Shown here piece by piece: positions 23,480 through 35,650 of a stretch of DNA of 64,000 bases. Position 1 is the stretch's first letter, and the number at the start of each line of letters is the position of its first letter. The DNA comes from Artemia franciscana (taxonomy: Eukaryota; Arthropoda; Branchiopoda; Anostraca; Artemiidae). The notes under the pieces were generated by a model. The model had not been told where the DNA came from. It did no database searches and saw only the letters and a program-made list of their open reading frames with translations. The position numbers and the translations under genes were made by a program. The stretch covers positions 43,347,152 to 43,411,151 of the forward strand of contig NC_088865.1 in assembly GCF_032884065.1 (NCBI RefSeq). The letters are read 5' to 3'.

Positions 23480-24720
23480 TATTGTATTCAATTCAATTCA
23501 TTTTATTACAGAGCGATGAAACGCATAACATTAATCCAAGTGGATTCACAAAGAAAGACATAAAAGCACTTGGTACTGGGCGACCACACATATAACAAAC
23601 AAAACTCATAACAAACGAACAAAACAAACAAAAAAGGAAATAAATAATAATAAATAAACAAAAGAATATGACGAACCTCTAATCATAAAAAACCGAAAAG
23701 AAAAGGAAAAACGAAACAAAAACCATCTTAGAACCAAGAACCAAAAGATTTTTTTTTATTTTTCTCTTAAGTAAACCAATTCTCTGGAAGAGAATTTCAA
23801 ACTTTAGGACCTAGATATCTCGATCGAAAAACCTGCTTTAGTTCCTCTTCTGTATTCAGTGACTAGATTATCAGCATTGCGGGTACTATAACTATAAAGT
23901 GATTTATTTGCTCTCTAAAAACCATAAAATACCTCAGGTCTGATACAGTTCCAACACCGATACGACAATATTCCTGCTTGGTAGTCACGAGGTTGCCCAA
24001 TATTAAACACTTTAAGTTTATTATAACATGTCTCAGTGTCATTGTCTTTTTCCAAGTATCAACCAATAAGTCGGAAAGCTTTGCTTTTAAAATGGCTTTC
24101 GTTGTAACAACATCTCTAAGTCTTTTCCATCAATCTAGGTAGAAACCAAGGTATCGCGTATGGTGCTCTTGTTTCACTGGCTCTTTTTCAAACAAAATTT
24201 TTCCATTAATGTCTAGGGGCTCAAATCCTCTTGAGTATAAATAAAACTTGCTTTTGCAATATTAACAGAGAGTAAGCTTAAACTAGTAAAAATGTAAAAG
24301 TTATCTAAAACGGGATTAGCCTTCAAAATCGAACTATGTAAGCACTGTCTAGAAAATAGTAAAGCAGTGTTATCAGCAAACGAGGTGAGGCAAGACACTT
24401 GGTAGATAAAACTTCATCGTATCAACATATACCAAATACAGCAGAGGACAAAGCACCGAGCCTTGTGGGACCCCACAAGCCAAAGGAAATGGGGCAGAAG
24501 CAACATCATCAATACCTACCATTCAAATAATTTCCAAACTATTTAAAGCATGATCCTTTTATACCTATAAATTCCGATCTTTGCAATAGAATACTAAAAT
24601 CAACCGTAGCAAAAGATTTTTTAAATCATAGGATACTGTTAGGGGAATTTCGCCCTTTTCTAGAAAATTATTTACGAAATCAACAAGGTGAATAGCAGCA
24701 TGACTATTAGAGTTATAACT
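23480..24720 (-). pseudogene. CR1/Jockey-like non-LTR retrotransposon, 3' part
   Basis: On the - strand the RT core is visible as 'CGVPQGSVLCPLLYLVYVD' near 24470-24410, followed by 'FADNTALLFS' (the YADD-like box with Y-to-F and D-to-N changes) near 24390-24350. Stops and shifts interrupt it. The 3' end reads 'aataaaatgaattgaattga' (complement of 23486-23510), i.e. an AATAAA signal and a short (TGAAT)n tail in place of poly(A). This sits downstream of the last strong exon of the + strand gene. Confidence 0.82.
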
Positions 24721-25539
24721 ACAATATATTCTGGAAGGAATAGTTCAACAAATTGAAATCACAGAACAACTGATTACCTGTTAACTACCTGTTATACAAT
24801 ACAAGAGTGCAACTGACTGACGATCTGAGAATCATGAAATATTTCAACTTGTTTCACATATATCTGGAAGTACTTACTTTAGACAGACCTGTAAAAGATT
24901 AATTAAGAGGTAAAAAGGAACAATTTGGTATGGTCCAACGCTTTTTTCACGCTATGCATTAAAATCTTCCACACTAGCGTTGACGTTGCAGAAGATTAAG
25001 ACGTTGATTAAGACGTTTGATTAAGACGAAGATTAAGACGTTGCGTTATGTAACTCAACCTTACATAGCAAATTATGTCCGTAGGCCTATCATAGGCAGT
25101 GCCAAGTAGAGTTAAGCTCTCCATAAAATTTTGCGTTATGGGGGTCTATATTACTTAATGGAACACAATAGCGAAAAATGGGCAATCAATCAATTTTGAA
25201 ACAAAATTTTCTTAGAAATTATTTCTCACTTGACCTGAGCTTGAATCTCAATCTCCATTTCACGCTTTCGATTTTTCAATAGTTTTCTTTTGACGATTGT
25301 AATGATTTTAGACAATGATTTTGATGGCCATGTCAATTTTAAGATTACCCTAGTGTGAGAAGACTTATTTAAGGGCAATAAAATGTACTGAATTCTATAT
25401 GACTAAACCCCTTAGCATAGAAATTTGCATATAAAATGTGAAAGCCGCTTCAGCTTGTTTTTGGCATTTTCATAGGTAGTACAATAGCGCTGCTTAAGCA
25501 AATAGCAATGCGGGTATAATGTACTTTTTTTTACTATGG
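24721..25539 (+). other. No recognisable feature
   Basis: AT-rich, without long frames. A small direct repeat 'gattaagacgttga' occurs near 24990-25035. Confidence 0.45.
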
Positions 25540-26260
25540 CACTTCGTATAAAAGGAACTGCTGTAGGAAGTTCGGAAGGAAATTAAAAGTTCTAGTGCTC
25601 TTTTCAAAAGTCAAAAGCCATTGGAGGGAAACCAACCCCACCACCCAGGACGCCCATCATTTCCCGAAGCAACCCAATCAGAATTTCAAATAGCCATTTT
25701 GTTCAAAATAGTTGAAAGGTCCAGTAATTATGTCTTTGGGTATCTCAACCTTCCCCTAAAGCTCTCAGAGCAATGGTTATAAGTTATGCTAGTTGTCCTT
25801 GCTATTTTATAAGGTTCTTACGGAAGAAGTCGTCGTATGATTTTTAGAGGTGGGTCATTGGGTTGTTAATCGGAATTTCGAGTGCCCTTTTTATGAGTCC
25901 TAAGGGATCCGAGGGCAACTAGCCCCCTACCCACGCTTTTTTCCCAAGATGCATCCGATCGAGATTTTGAGATGTTCGAAAATAGTCAGAGTCAAAATAG
26001 CCGAAAGATCATATTAGAATGCCGCTAGGGTTGACACGAAACCTCATAGCCCAGGGGCAAGGGTTGTAAGTTACGCCCTGGTGGTGTATAAGTTTATTAT
26101 GGAAGCCTTTGGGGATGTTATCCTTCCTGCAGCCCTCAGGGCAAGAACAGTAAGTTAGGTGATTCTTCCATTGTTTACATATAGTATACGTTATTAAGAA
26201 ATGTGGGAAAGTATGACCTTTACTTTCCCAAAAGACTACGGGCATTCAGGTGAGCCTTTT
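25540..26260 (-). repeat. Dispersed repeat family D, inverted copy
   Basis: Blocks such as 'aaaagttctagtgctctttt', 'gagggaaaccaacccc', 'tttgttcaaaatag' and 'aagttatgctag' match the complement of blocks at 20540-21400. No coding features. Confidence 0.55.
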
Positions 26261-26399
26261 TGAGAATATTGAGGGGGAGGGTTGAAATAAATAAAGAAAA
26301 CATTATGTGCACAATGATTGTCAAAAGGGTGTAACTCAGGAATAACTAAGTATATTAATTTACAACTTTAATAAGGGAGATGATAATTAACCAAAAAGC

Positions 26400-26500
26400 A
26401 ATATTTACACACTAATGCTGCAACTACCACTACAACAACTACCACTGCTACTACTACTACTACGACTGCCACTACCACTAAAACTACTGCGTTCCGTAGC
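26400..26500 (+). repeat. (ACT)n-rich trinucleotide stretch
   Basis: Irregular cta/cca trinucleotides (ctactactactactacgact). Same class as 28780-30110. Confidence 0.8.
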
Positions 26501-26689
26501 GAGTTCTACCAAGGCTTAGGATATTAAAATGGACATCTGAGGAAATGTGGCGGGGAAAAATGAACTGAATCAAAACGTACTATGAGCACACAAATTTTCA
26601 AAAATTTTCGACTTATCGTATTATATTGGAATTTCTGGAGCATCGTGAAGGGGATGTTCAATTGGCCAAAAAGCAGTATATACATGCTA

Positions 26690-27015
26690 CGGTGTGCGTG
26701 TAATTGAACCACCGTGCAACTGAACCCTTTATAGTCGAACACCTGTGCAACTGAACCCTCGTGCAGCTGAAACACGAGCCAACTAAACCCCATTTTGCTA
26801 AACCCTCATACAACTAAACCCCCGTGCAACTCACCCCATTTAACGGAACCCCCGTGTAACTGAACCCTGTACAGCTGAACCACTCTGCAACTAAACCACC
26901 GTGCAAGTGAAACCACCGTGCAACTGAACCACCATGCGACTGAACCACCTTGAAATGAACCACCTTGCAACTGAACCCTTCTGTAACTGAGCCATCGTGT
27001 AACTGAACCACTGAA
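26690..27015 (-). repeat. Minisatellite with 'gttcagttgcacggtg' unit, inverted copy
   Basis: About twenty copies of a roughly 16-bp unit, seen on + as 'gtgcaactgaaccacc' and variants. The same unit forms arrays at 28436-28760 and 63800-63975 in the opposite orientation. Gly/Val/Ser-rich frames here are repeat translations. Confidence 0.9.
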
Positions 27016-27216
27016 CACAGTTTTACAGTATTTTAAAAATACGAGGCAATATTATTAGGTAAAACACGAGTAAAAATTTTACCTGCTCAACATTGTTTGA
27101 ATTGTTTGTTTCTTAAAATCATGATATAAACGCCTGTCAAGATCATATTTTTGCCAAAAAAGAAGATCCGATGTCACAAACCCTTAAAGCTGATGTATTT
27201 CTCTTTTTTTTTTCAG

Positions 27217-27246
27217 ATGAGTCATACCTTTCTGGACGTTAAGTAA
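27217..27246 (+). CDS. Possible terminal exon of the unidentified gene
   Basis: A good polypyrimidine tract and acceptor ('cttttttttttcag') end at 27216. Nine codons follow in phase 0 (MSHTFLDVK), then TAA at 27244-27246. The phase fits the weak donor at 23136. The evidence is thin because the exon is tiny and no AATAAA follows closely; the alternative stop at 23148 is equally possible. Confidence 0.3.
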   Translation: MSHTFLDVK

Positions 27247-27289
27247 TAATTATATGTGTCAAAACTATTTTACCTTAGTAAACGTAGAT

Positions 27290-28075
27290 AACAAATTTTC
27301 ATCAGATGTCTTTGAGGAGATTGCAGCTAAAAAGGATATGGGAGGGGGACGGTTTGCACTATAGCCTTTTTTCAACAATCTTTCTACATACCCAGAAAGT
27401 TTAAACTTCATTCCCTCAAGTTTATACCCTCAGCTATTCTCGGCACATTGCAGATACGTCGTCTTGTAAAACAGGATGTACAAAGTACCTCTTAATTTAG
27501 TTGAAGATGCTCCTAATCATTTTCCAAATGATGTAATGGCTGATGCCATCAGACATTGTAGATATTGCTGGTATTTCCGTTTCACAGTCAATAAAGGAAA
27601 AATTGTCTTTTGATTGGGTTTTTATATTTTATTTATTGCTTTTTTATTTATTGGATTAAACATTCCCTCTTTTTTTGATAAAGAAACACCTTGTATGTTA
27701 ACAATAGGCAACTTGCATAGCTTACAGCCCTTGCACCAGGGGCTAGCGGTTGTCAACCCTGGAGGCATAGATATTAAATCTTTGATCTGGCTGAAATAAA
27801 ATGGTCATCTTAACATTATGATCAGATGTATTTGTGGAAAAAAGAGGGTAGGAGTGGAAGCCCTTCTATCACTTTCAATCCTTAAAAAGTGATCTGGAAC
27901 TTTTGATTTCCAATCGAGTGATCACCCCTCCCAAGTTCACACAAAAAACTTTTCCATAAAAACCTTATGTGTTAACACTGAGCAACTAGCTTAACTTACA
28001 GCCTTTTCTCCAGGACCTGCTGCTGGGGATTTCAACCCCAGAAGCATAACCCCTTAGCACTTCTCAGCAAAACTA
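27290..28075 (+). repeat. Dispersed repeat family D copy
   Basis: Shares blocks such as 'aacttttgatttccaatcga', 'ttttccataaaaacctta' and 'aacttacagcc' with 20540-21400. Noncoding. Confidence 0.5.
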
Positions 28076-28435
28076 AAAAATAACAGAACCCAAATAAAAT
28101 GTTTCACTTTGGAAAACCATATTTCTCGCGGGGGGGGGGGGTATTTTCCAAGGAAGAGTTTTTAGATGGGAGAAAGGTCGAGGTAAAAGCCCTAGACAAG
28201 TAGACAGTGACAGGTCGAAGGGAACCCCCATTGACAGACATAAAAAGGAGAAATAAATCTAGCTTTAAGAGTTTGTGACGTCCGATTTTCTTTGTTCTTG
28301 TAACAACAAAACAGAGCTTTTTTGGCTTTTTTCTACTCATCTTAACAGTCATTTATACTATGACTTTCAAAAGCAAACAATTCTAACAAGGTTGAGCATG
28401 TAAAGATTTTAACTTGTGTTTTACCCGATATAAGC

Positions 28436-28760
28436 ACGGTGGTTGAGTTGCACGAGAGTTCAGTTTAATGAGGGTTCAATTGTACGGTGGTTCAGTTGCG
28501 CGGTGGTTCATTGGCATGGTAGTTCAGTTGCATGGTGGTTCAGTTACACGAGGGCTCAGTTACACGGGGATTTAGTTAAATGGGGTTGAGTTGCCCGAGG
28601 GTTAATTTGCATGAGGGCTCAGTTAAATGGGATTCAGTTGCAGGAGGGCTCAGTTACACGAGGGTTCATTTATGCGGGTGTTCAGTTGCAAGGGGGTTCA
28701 ATTGCATAGTAGTTCGGTTACACGGTGGTTCAGTTGCAAGGTGGTTCAGTTACAGTGATT
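28436..28760 (+). repeat. Minisatellite with 'gttcagttgcacggtg' unit
   Basis: About twenty imperfect copies (ggttcagttgcatggtgg, agttacacgagggctc), in the orientation opposite to 26690-27015. It runs directly into the trinucleotide-rich array. Confidence 0.92.
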
Positions 28761-28779
28761 TATTTAGTTTCTTGGGGTT

Positions 28780-30115
28780 CAGATACTACTGCTTTTAATA
28801 CTGCTGCTAATGCTTTTACTACTACTACTAATACAACACTTACTGTTACTACTGCTTCTACTACTCCAACGAAACCAGTACTATTGAGGCTAAGCGTGAG
28901 AAACTGAATATTTTACAGAAAATTGAGGTGAAATTTGAACTAAATAAAATCAAATTTTGTCCATCCAGATTATCAAAAATGGTATACCTCAAGGAAGTAT
29001 ATAGATATTAAGTTGGAAGTTTCAAAGAATTCTTTAAGGGGAAGATCAGTTGATCAAAATTAAATATGTGCATGCAAATACTAATACTATTATCACTGCT
29101 ACTTTTACTGCAGCTACTACTATCACGTCTACTAAACTACTCCAGCTATTACTTCAACTGAAACAACTTGTAAGGCTAAGAGTATTAATATGAAAAGAGC
29201 GTCAAAAGAGGGTCAAAGGGGCGCATCAACAATATTTTGGTACGGCATACCATATCAAGACAAAACTTCTGGACTATCATGAGGAGATTTTCAAATGACC
29301 AAAAGCCAGGATGTACATGCTACTACTGCTAATAATAGTGCTGCTACAACTGTTACTACTACTAATAATACTTCTCCTACTACTACAACTACTACTATGA
29401 CACTAGTACAATTAAGGCTAAGTTTATGATGGTGAAAATTACTACTACTACTACTCCAACTGCTGCTTCTATTGCAATTACTTGTAAGGCTGAGAGTGTT
29501 AAAATGAAAATATTAGGAAACATATGAATATACAAGTTATTAAAAGGGAGCATCTACATTGTCATAGCAACGACTAATTGTATTAACATGAAATATTCAG
29601 GACTTTATGCGGGGATGTTCAACTGACCAAAAGGTAAAACTTTAATTGCCTTTACGTCAACTACTGCTGCTACTAGTATTAGTGCTATTACTGTTAATAC
29701 TACTGATAGCACTAATAATACTACTGTGACTACTCTTACAGCTATACCTAATTTCATAAATGCGAAATTATCAGGGAATGTTGAGGGGGGAAAGTGAACT
29801 GAATCACAATACGGCTTCTGTATGCAGGTTGTCAAAAGGGCATATCAGCAATATCTTGGAACAGTTTGGTGTATGAATTTGAAACTGACATGGCTTGCTG
29901 TGGTGAATGTTGAACTAGCCATAATACAATATTTGCATCCTAATACTGCTGCTTCTACTCATACTAATACTACTGCTAGTGCTACCTCTATTACTACTGC
30001 TATTGCTACTATAGCTACTAAAGCTAAGGCTACTGCTATTAATTTTACAGCTACTACTACTACTGCTAGTACTATCACTATTCGTTCCACTGCTACTAGT
30101 GCCACTAAAGCTAAG
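28780..30115 (+). repeat. Array of ACT/GCT trinucleotide-rich units
   Basis: Four to five units of 200-350 bp. Each has an (act/gct)n stretch, then a block with 'ggctaag', 'atgaaaat', 'catatcaacaatat'-like and 'gttcaactgaccaaaa'-like sequence. Complementary to the array at 18830-20420. The Thr/Ala-rich frame at 29822-30163 is a translation of it. Confidence 0.8.
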
Positions 30116-30164
30116 GGAATTACTATTACTACTAACAACTCACCGCACCACCAAGCTTCCTGAG

Positions 30165-31600
30165 GCCCTCACAACTACGCTTGCTCTTCCTCCATCCCAA
30201 CATGCTCAAAAACTTCCCTCTTTACATCATCCCGGGAAGTTCCTATTTCCTTTTAATCTTTTTTTATGACATCCTCCCGCCCAAACGTTGATGACTGCTT
30301 TCCTCTTAACCCTTGACGTTTGACCGAAAAAGACAATCTTCGGCAATCTGTCATCCTTCATCTGGAGAACATTCCAAAGCCATCTCAACCTTTCTCTCAT
30401 TATCGCCTTAGAAAGCAGGATTGAACCGTACTTTTTGTACAGCCTACTGCTTGAAACACGGCAAGTCACCCGGAAGAAGAATCAACAGGCCACTTTTCTG
30501 GAGCACATCTAGCCAACCTTCATCCATTTTTCGGGGCACCCATTCTTCAGAATCATATTTGACCACTGTCATCCCTGTAGCCTCCAATTCTAATTTTATT
30601 TTGCAAACTTATCTTCCTATTCTTCCAAACTTTTTTCAACTGTGAAATAACATCCTAAGCCTTGGTTATTCTACTTTTAAAATCCTCACTGCTTCCAACG
30701 TCTTTACTAATAATACTACCAAGGTAAGTGAAGCTGTCCACCTGATCCATCTCTTCATTACCAACATCACCCTTTCATCGTCATATATTCACAACCTTAG
30801 CGACTTAATCTTCTTAACATTAGTTTTCAAGCCTATTCTAGCATCTTGGACTCGCAAAACCTCTAAAAGCTCATTTATTTTGCTGACACTTTTATCTAGG
30901 ATGATCAAATCATCTGTGTAATTTAAGTCTAGGAAAGTTTTTCCTTCTCATTTGGTTCTGTGTTTTCCCATAGTTTTTCCAGTGCTACTTAGGAGAAAGT
31001 CCATCAAAATAATCCGTATAAAGGGGGATAGATCACAACCCTGCTTAAATCCACATTCAATATGAAACCAGCTGCTAACCTCATTTCCTACCTTAACCGC
31101 AGCAGCGTTATTCTTATACATAGAAGTGATCAGTTTAACGTATGGGTCTGGTATATATTTGCTAAAGCCCCTCGCTAAAGCTCTTCTATCAACAGAATCG
31201 AACGTTTGCTCATAATCTATAAGACTGAGGACCAAAGGTGTTTGATAGCTCAGGCACTTCTCAATTATTAACCTAAGAGTGAAAATTTAGTCGATCCATC
31301 CTCCACCATTTCTAAAACCACACTCTTCTTCTCTTATCACTTTGTCTACAGTATCTCTCAGTCTGAAAAGCATCATATTACTAATTAATTTACTACCTAA
31401 AGAGACCAGGATAAAGCCTCGATAATTACCACACTCATTCCTATCACCTTTCTTATGCAGTGGTTTAATTAGGTTTTCATAAAATCGCTAGGTACTTCCC
31501 TTTCCAGAAATCTTATTTATAATCTTAAGTAATTTATTTCTAACATCAGAGCCAGCATATTTAATAAATTCGTTTACCACAGTATCAACACCTGGAGCCT
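30165..31600 (-). pseudogene. Non-LTR retrotransposon family B, RT and C-terminal part
   Basis: On the - strand from about 31600: broken RT N-terminal motifs, then at 31235-30948 'LIDYEQTFDSVDRRALARGF' and 'GFKQGCDLSPF', the RT catalytic aspartate region and the QG..LSP box. After further breaks come C-terminal motifs near 30560-30290 ('MRERLRWLWNVL', 'DDRLPKIVFFGQTSR'). The YADD box itself lies in broken sequence near 30900. It is the same family as 44450-46830 (about the same order of motifs) and 9190-9940. Located in the interval between the two convergent genes. Confidence 0.87.
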
Positions 31601-31604
31601 TATA

Positions 31605-31840
31605 TTATGTTCTGGTCCTCAGAAGGCATAGGGGCGTCAGCCCTGCTCATGTTAATTTCTGCTCGTTTTGAGTTTTATTCGATTATTTTTGGAATTTCTA
31701 CAGGTTTTTGGTTTCAATTATTTTTTTTTATGGTGATTTGCAGTAGTTTTATTCTTGGAAGACTTTATTTCTGCACATTTTTGGTTTAATGAAGCTCTAA
31801 AATTGTTTTTCTGACCAGGTTTTTCAATTTAATCACGGTC
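31605..31840 (+). repeat. Dispersed repeat shared with 18290-18560
   Basis: Begins 'cctcagaaggcataggggcg' and contains 'atggtgatttg' and 'ttggtttaatgaagctct'. Order and orientation match the copy at 18290. Confidence 0.65.
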
Positions 31841-32700
31841 GAAACAGCCCATACAGCAAAAAATTGAATTTAGGACAAAGTTATATTTTGTGCAATTTCC
31901 GAAAACATTCTGCATTTCCTGAAGATCTATCAAAACATATTTTCTCATTCAATAGCAGCAGTAAACCGCGGGAATATTCCTAGTTTAAATTACAGTTAAT
32001 TTTGTATTTACGTCATACGAATCAACTGCGAATCCGGAAAGATTTGTAAACTAATGACTTATTAGTTTTATACATCATTAGTAACACCTGGAAAGATTTT
32101 AGGGTATATAGATTGGAAATCTATTTGGAAGTCCTCAGTTGGGGTGGAAGAGGTCGTAAAAATGGTTTGAAGGAATTAAAACTTTATGGAAGGAGCCAAG
32201 GTTGAAGATTAAGAAGATTGGGGAGGAGTAGTGGAAATCGCACTTTTGCTCTGCTCTACAAATTTACTCTACTTCTTCAAGCATAGGTTACCAATAAAAA
32301 TCTAAGAAATTACTAATGCCCTAGTTTTGTCACAACTTGAGGGTTTAATAACTGTTGTGACGTTTCGTTGAAATATCTTATCTACCATTTTCAACAGGCA
32401 TATTTGCCAAGGCATATTCCATTTTTTAAAATAAACGAGAACAAAGGTGCATTTGTGTTGCGAGAACAACACTTTGGTTTGTCGTGTTTTTTTTTCCTAG
32501 CACCCCGATTTAAGCTTATTCCTGGAAAGTGGTAAGGGTCTAATCTCTGCGGTTTTTACGGAGAGTATCAACCTTAGGCCAGATTGATGAATATGACTTT
32601 GCATTTTGGAAAGCTTCATAGAACTCTTGCCTGGGGCCAACAATCTATTAATTCTACCCATTTCCCTTCGTGATTTTAGCTGGGTTTATCATTCGGTTTA
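31841..32700 (+). other. Intergenic, no recognisable feature
   Basis: No long frame, tandem repeat or similarity to the families here was seen. Confidence 0.45.
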
Positions 32701-32946
32701 TCAGATGTGCCTTTTAAACTTTAAAAGTTCTATCATTGCTAAAGAAATTAGAGTTTATTCTTTGCTCCTTTCTAAGTGATGACGTTAAAAACTTGGGCTA
32801 CGGCAAAAAAGTCAACTTTTGAATTAAGACATATAGTTGTTTTTTTTCGACGGCATTCGATAGCTCTGGATGAGCAGATCAAAGTATATGTCATCCATTT
32901 TTTGGTAGAAAAGTTCCTTCATGAGGTATATCAGTTTGAAAGTTTA
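32701..32946 (+). repeat. Tandem duplication, copy 1 (period about 313 bp)
   Basis: Starts 'tcagatgtgcc' and ends 'cagtttgaaagttta'. The second copy is at 33014-33254, with scattered differences. The open frame 32776-33090 spans both copies and is fortuitous. Confidence 0.88.
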
Positions 32947-33013
32947 AAGGGGTTGACAACTTCAGTAGTAAGGTGCACGCTGAAACCAAAAAGAGGCCGA
33001 TACAGAAATGGTA

Positions 33014-33254
33014 TCAGATGTGCCTCAAACTTTAAAAGTTCTCTCATTGCTAAGGAAATTAGAGTTTATCCTTTGCTCCTTTCTAAGTGATGGCGTTAGA
33101 AACTTGGCCTACGGCAAGAAAGTCAACTTTTGAACTAAGATAGATAGATTCTTTTCGACGGGAATCGATAGCTCTCGATGAGCTGATCAAAGTATATGTC
33201 ATCCATTTTTTGGTAGAAAAATTCCTTCATGAGATATACCAGTTTGAAAGTTTA
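33014..33254 (+). repeat. Tandem duplication, copy 2
   Basis: Diverged from copy 1 by substitutions and a few small indels, in the same orientation. Followed by a second, smaller duplication: 33265-33336 and 33381-33455 share 'gggacttttaagcaa', 'gactgttag' and 'gaggggttcgca'-type blocks. Confidence 0.88.
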
Positions 33255-33459
33255 ATTGTGAGACATAAAGGGGACTTTTAAGCAACAGCCGGCTGTTAGC
33301 TCATAATCATCTTCGACAGTGAGGGGTTCGCAGCTTTTGCTAGTCGGTGTACCTATTATTTGTTTCAGGTGTATTTGTAAGACATGTTGGGGACTTGTAA
33401 GCAATAATCGACTGTTAGGCGACAGTCATCTTCAGCGATGAGGGGTTTGCAAATTACTC

Positions 33460-34620
33460 TGTATATGTAAGCGGATTTTCCTCCTCAACACCCCGGTCTT
33501 TACGCTAAAGTTTGACTCTTTCTTTTAACTCTAATTTCTAAAACAGTAAAAAACTCTAGCGTAAAGAGTAGGGCGTTGAGGAGGGAAATTCCCTTACATA
33601 TACGGAGTAATTTCTGTTCGTTTTAAGTTTTAATGTCGTTCCTTACTTTCAGTTAAAAAAAACTTGTTTTTTTTTTATTTACTTTCTGAACGTATTTGAA
33701 TTAATGCATGTTTTGATTTTGGCTCTCCACGCATAAATAATTAAAACGAAATTTGCATATTATTTTTTTTTGGCTAAATGACTTTCTCATAGTCTTAATC
33801 GCAAGATTTTGAGAAAAAAAGGAGCGGGGGAGAAGGCCTAGTTGCCCTCTAGTTTTTTGATTGCTTAAAAAGGCAACTAGAATTATTAATTTTTAACGAA
33901 CGTTTTCATTAGTAAAATATATACGTAATATACGAATTTAACTTACGCAACGAACTTATATATTCATATTTTTTTATTACGTATATGAGGGGGTTCACCC
34001 CCTCGTCAATGACTCGCTCTTTACACTAAAGCTTAAATTTTGTCCCAATTCCTTAAAAATGACCCCTGAATCACTAAAGCCATAGAATAAATAGACTAAA
34101 AATACTTTAGCGTAAAGAGCGAGGTATTACGAGGAGGTGAACCCCTCATATGCGTAATAATTTCTATTCGTTTAAAGTTTTAATGCTGCTCCTTACTTTC
34201 AGTAGAAAAAAAAACTTTTCATATTTATTTTTTCATTGTTTTTTTTAAATAATGCTAGAAAATCCTGCACTCCCTTCATTGAAATTATATTCCCCCATGG
34301 CGAATTCCTCCATAGAAAGATCATCCCACGTAATCTCCCTCAACCCCCCCCCCTAACCAAAAAAATCCCCTGAAAACGTCTGTATACTTCCCAATAACGA
34401 TTACTGTATGTAAACATTGGTCAAAGTTTGTAACTTGTAGCCCCTCCCACGGGGACTGTGGAGGAGTAAGTCGTCCCAAAAGAAATAGTTATTGGGTTTT
34501 TCAACTATGGTGAATAAAATGGCTATCTTAGAATTTTGATCCGGTGACATTGGGGAAAAATGAGCGTGGGGGGGGGCTTAGCTGCCCTCCAATTGTTCGG
34601 TCACTTAAAAAGGGCAAATA
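33460..34620 (+). repeat. Dispersed repeat family A copy
   Basis: Contains paired 'tttacgctaaagtttgac' and 'ctctagcgtaaagagtaggg' arms around 33500-33610, 'gttgccctctagttttttga', a C-rich block near 34345 and 'gccctccaattgttcgg' at the right. The terminal palindrome is missing, so the copy is truncated on the right. Confidence 0.8.
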
Positions 34621-35164
34621 TAAAGCAATATAAGCTAAAACTATGTGGAGGTCCTTCTGCTGGAGAGGCTTTGCAAAATTGGATCATAAATTAAGTCTCC
34701 GCTCCAAGTAGATAAGGATTTGAAAATGTTGGACTGATTTCATTCCAAAATAATTTTTACGCTTCCGTTTGAGAAGAATTCGATTGAATTAAAACTGAAT
34801 AACAATAAAAATTTATAATATTCTTTTTAAATAGATAAGAGTATTTTGCTAAAAAAAGAATGTTCTTTGATTTGGTCAGAACTATCGAGCAGTCGAAACA
34901 GCGAAGAATAAAACAAAATTGTCGCAAACGTCAAATTAAATATGGCAATAAATAAATGAAACGTCTCTTAGTATTGATTTTACTGCTATGGAATTATATC
35001 AGAATCATTGAAAAAGGGCAGCAAGAACCAAAACCTTAGATTAATGATCGTTATTAATAATCCTGATTATACTTTTCCCTCGTATGTTATAAGCTGAGAT
35101 TTTTTTTTGAGGTTTTTCCGTTCTTGTGTAAGTACAGCAGCCAAAAAAGACCATCAGATCATCA
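34621..35164 (+). other. Intergenic, no recognisable feature
   Basis: AT-rich with no motif. Confidence 0.45.
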
Positions 35165-35445
35165 CATTTTAATGATTAAGTAAAAAAAAAAGTTTTTCCA
35201 CTTGAAAGCAAGGAGTAACACTACGCTTAAAACGAATATAATTTATTCTGTATATGAGGGAGCTGCCACCCCTCATTAGCTCACTCTCTATGCTAAAGTT
35301 TTAATTTTTGCACCAATTCTTTAAGATGGAATCCCGAAACACAATGGCCGATTTATTACAACAGAAAGCTTTTTTAAAGTATTGAAGAACTTCAGCGTAA
35401 ACTGCGAGGTATTCAGGAGGGGGCAGCCCAAAGAGAAATGGTTAG
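35165..35445 (+). repeat. Family A fragment
   Basis: Short copy with 'cacttgaaagcaaggagtaa', 'tgtatatgagggagctgcc' and 'ttcagcgtaaactgcgaggt', i.e. only the paired-arm module of family A. Confidence 0.7.
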
Positions 35446-35525
35446 TTTTTTGTCTTACAACACGGGATAAACAAAAATGATCTAAATAAATGACAATTGT
35501 AAGAAAGAATTCGTATTTTTCCAAG

Positions 35526-35650
<125 letters not shown>

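Noticed and set aside
32776..33090. 104-codon open frame
   Set aside because: It spans both copies of a tandem duplication, and the frame is not kept between copies.
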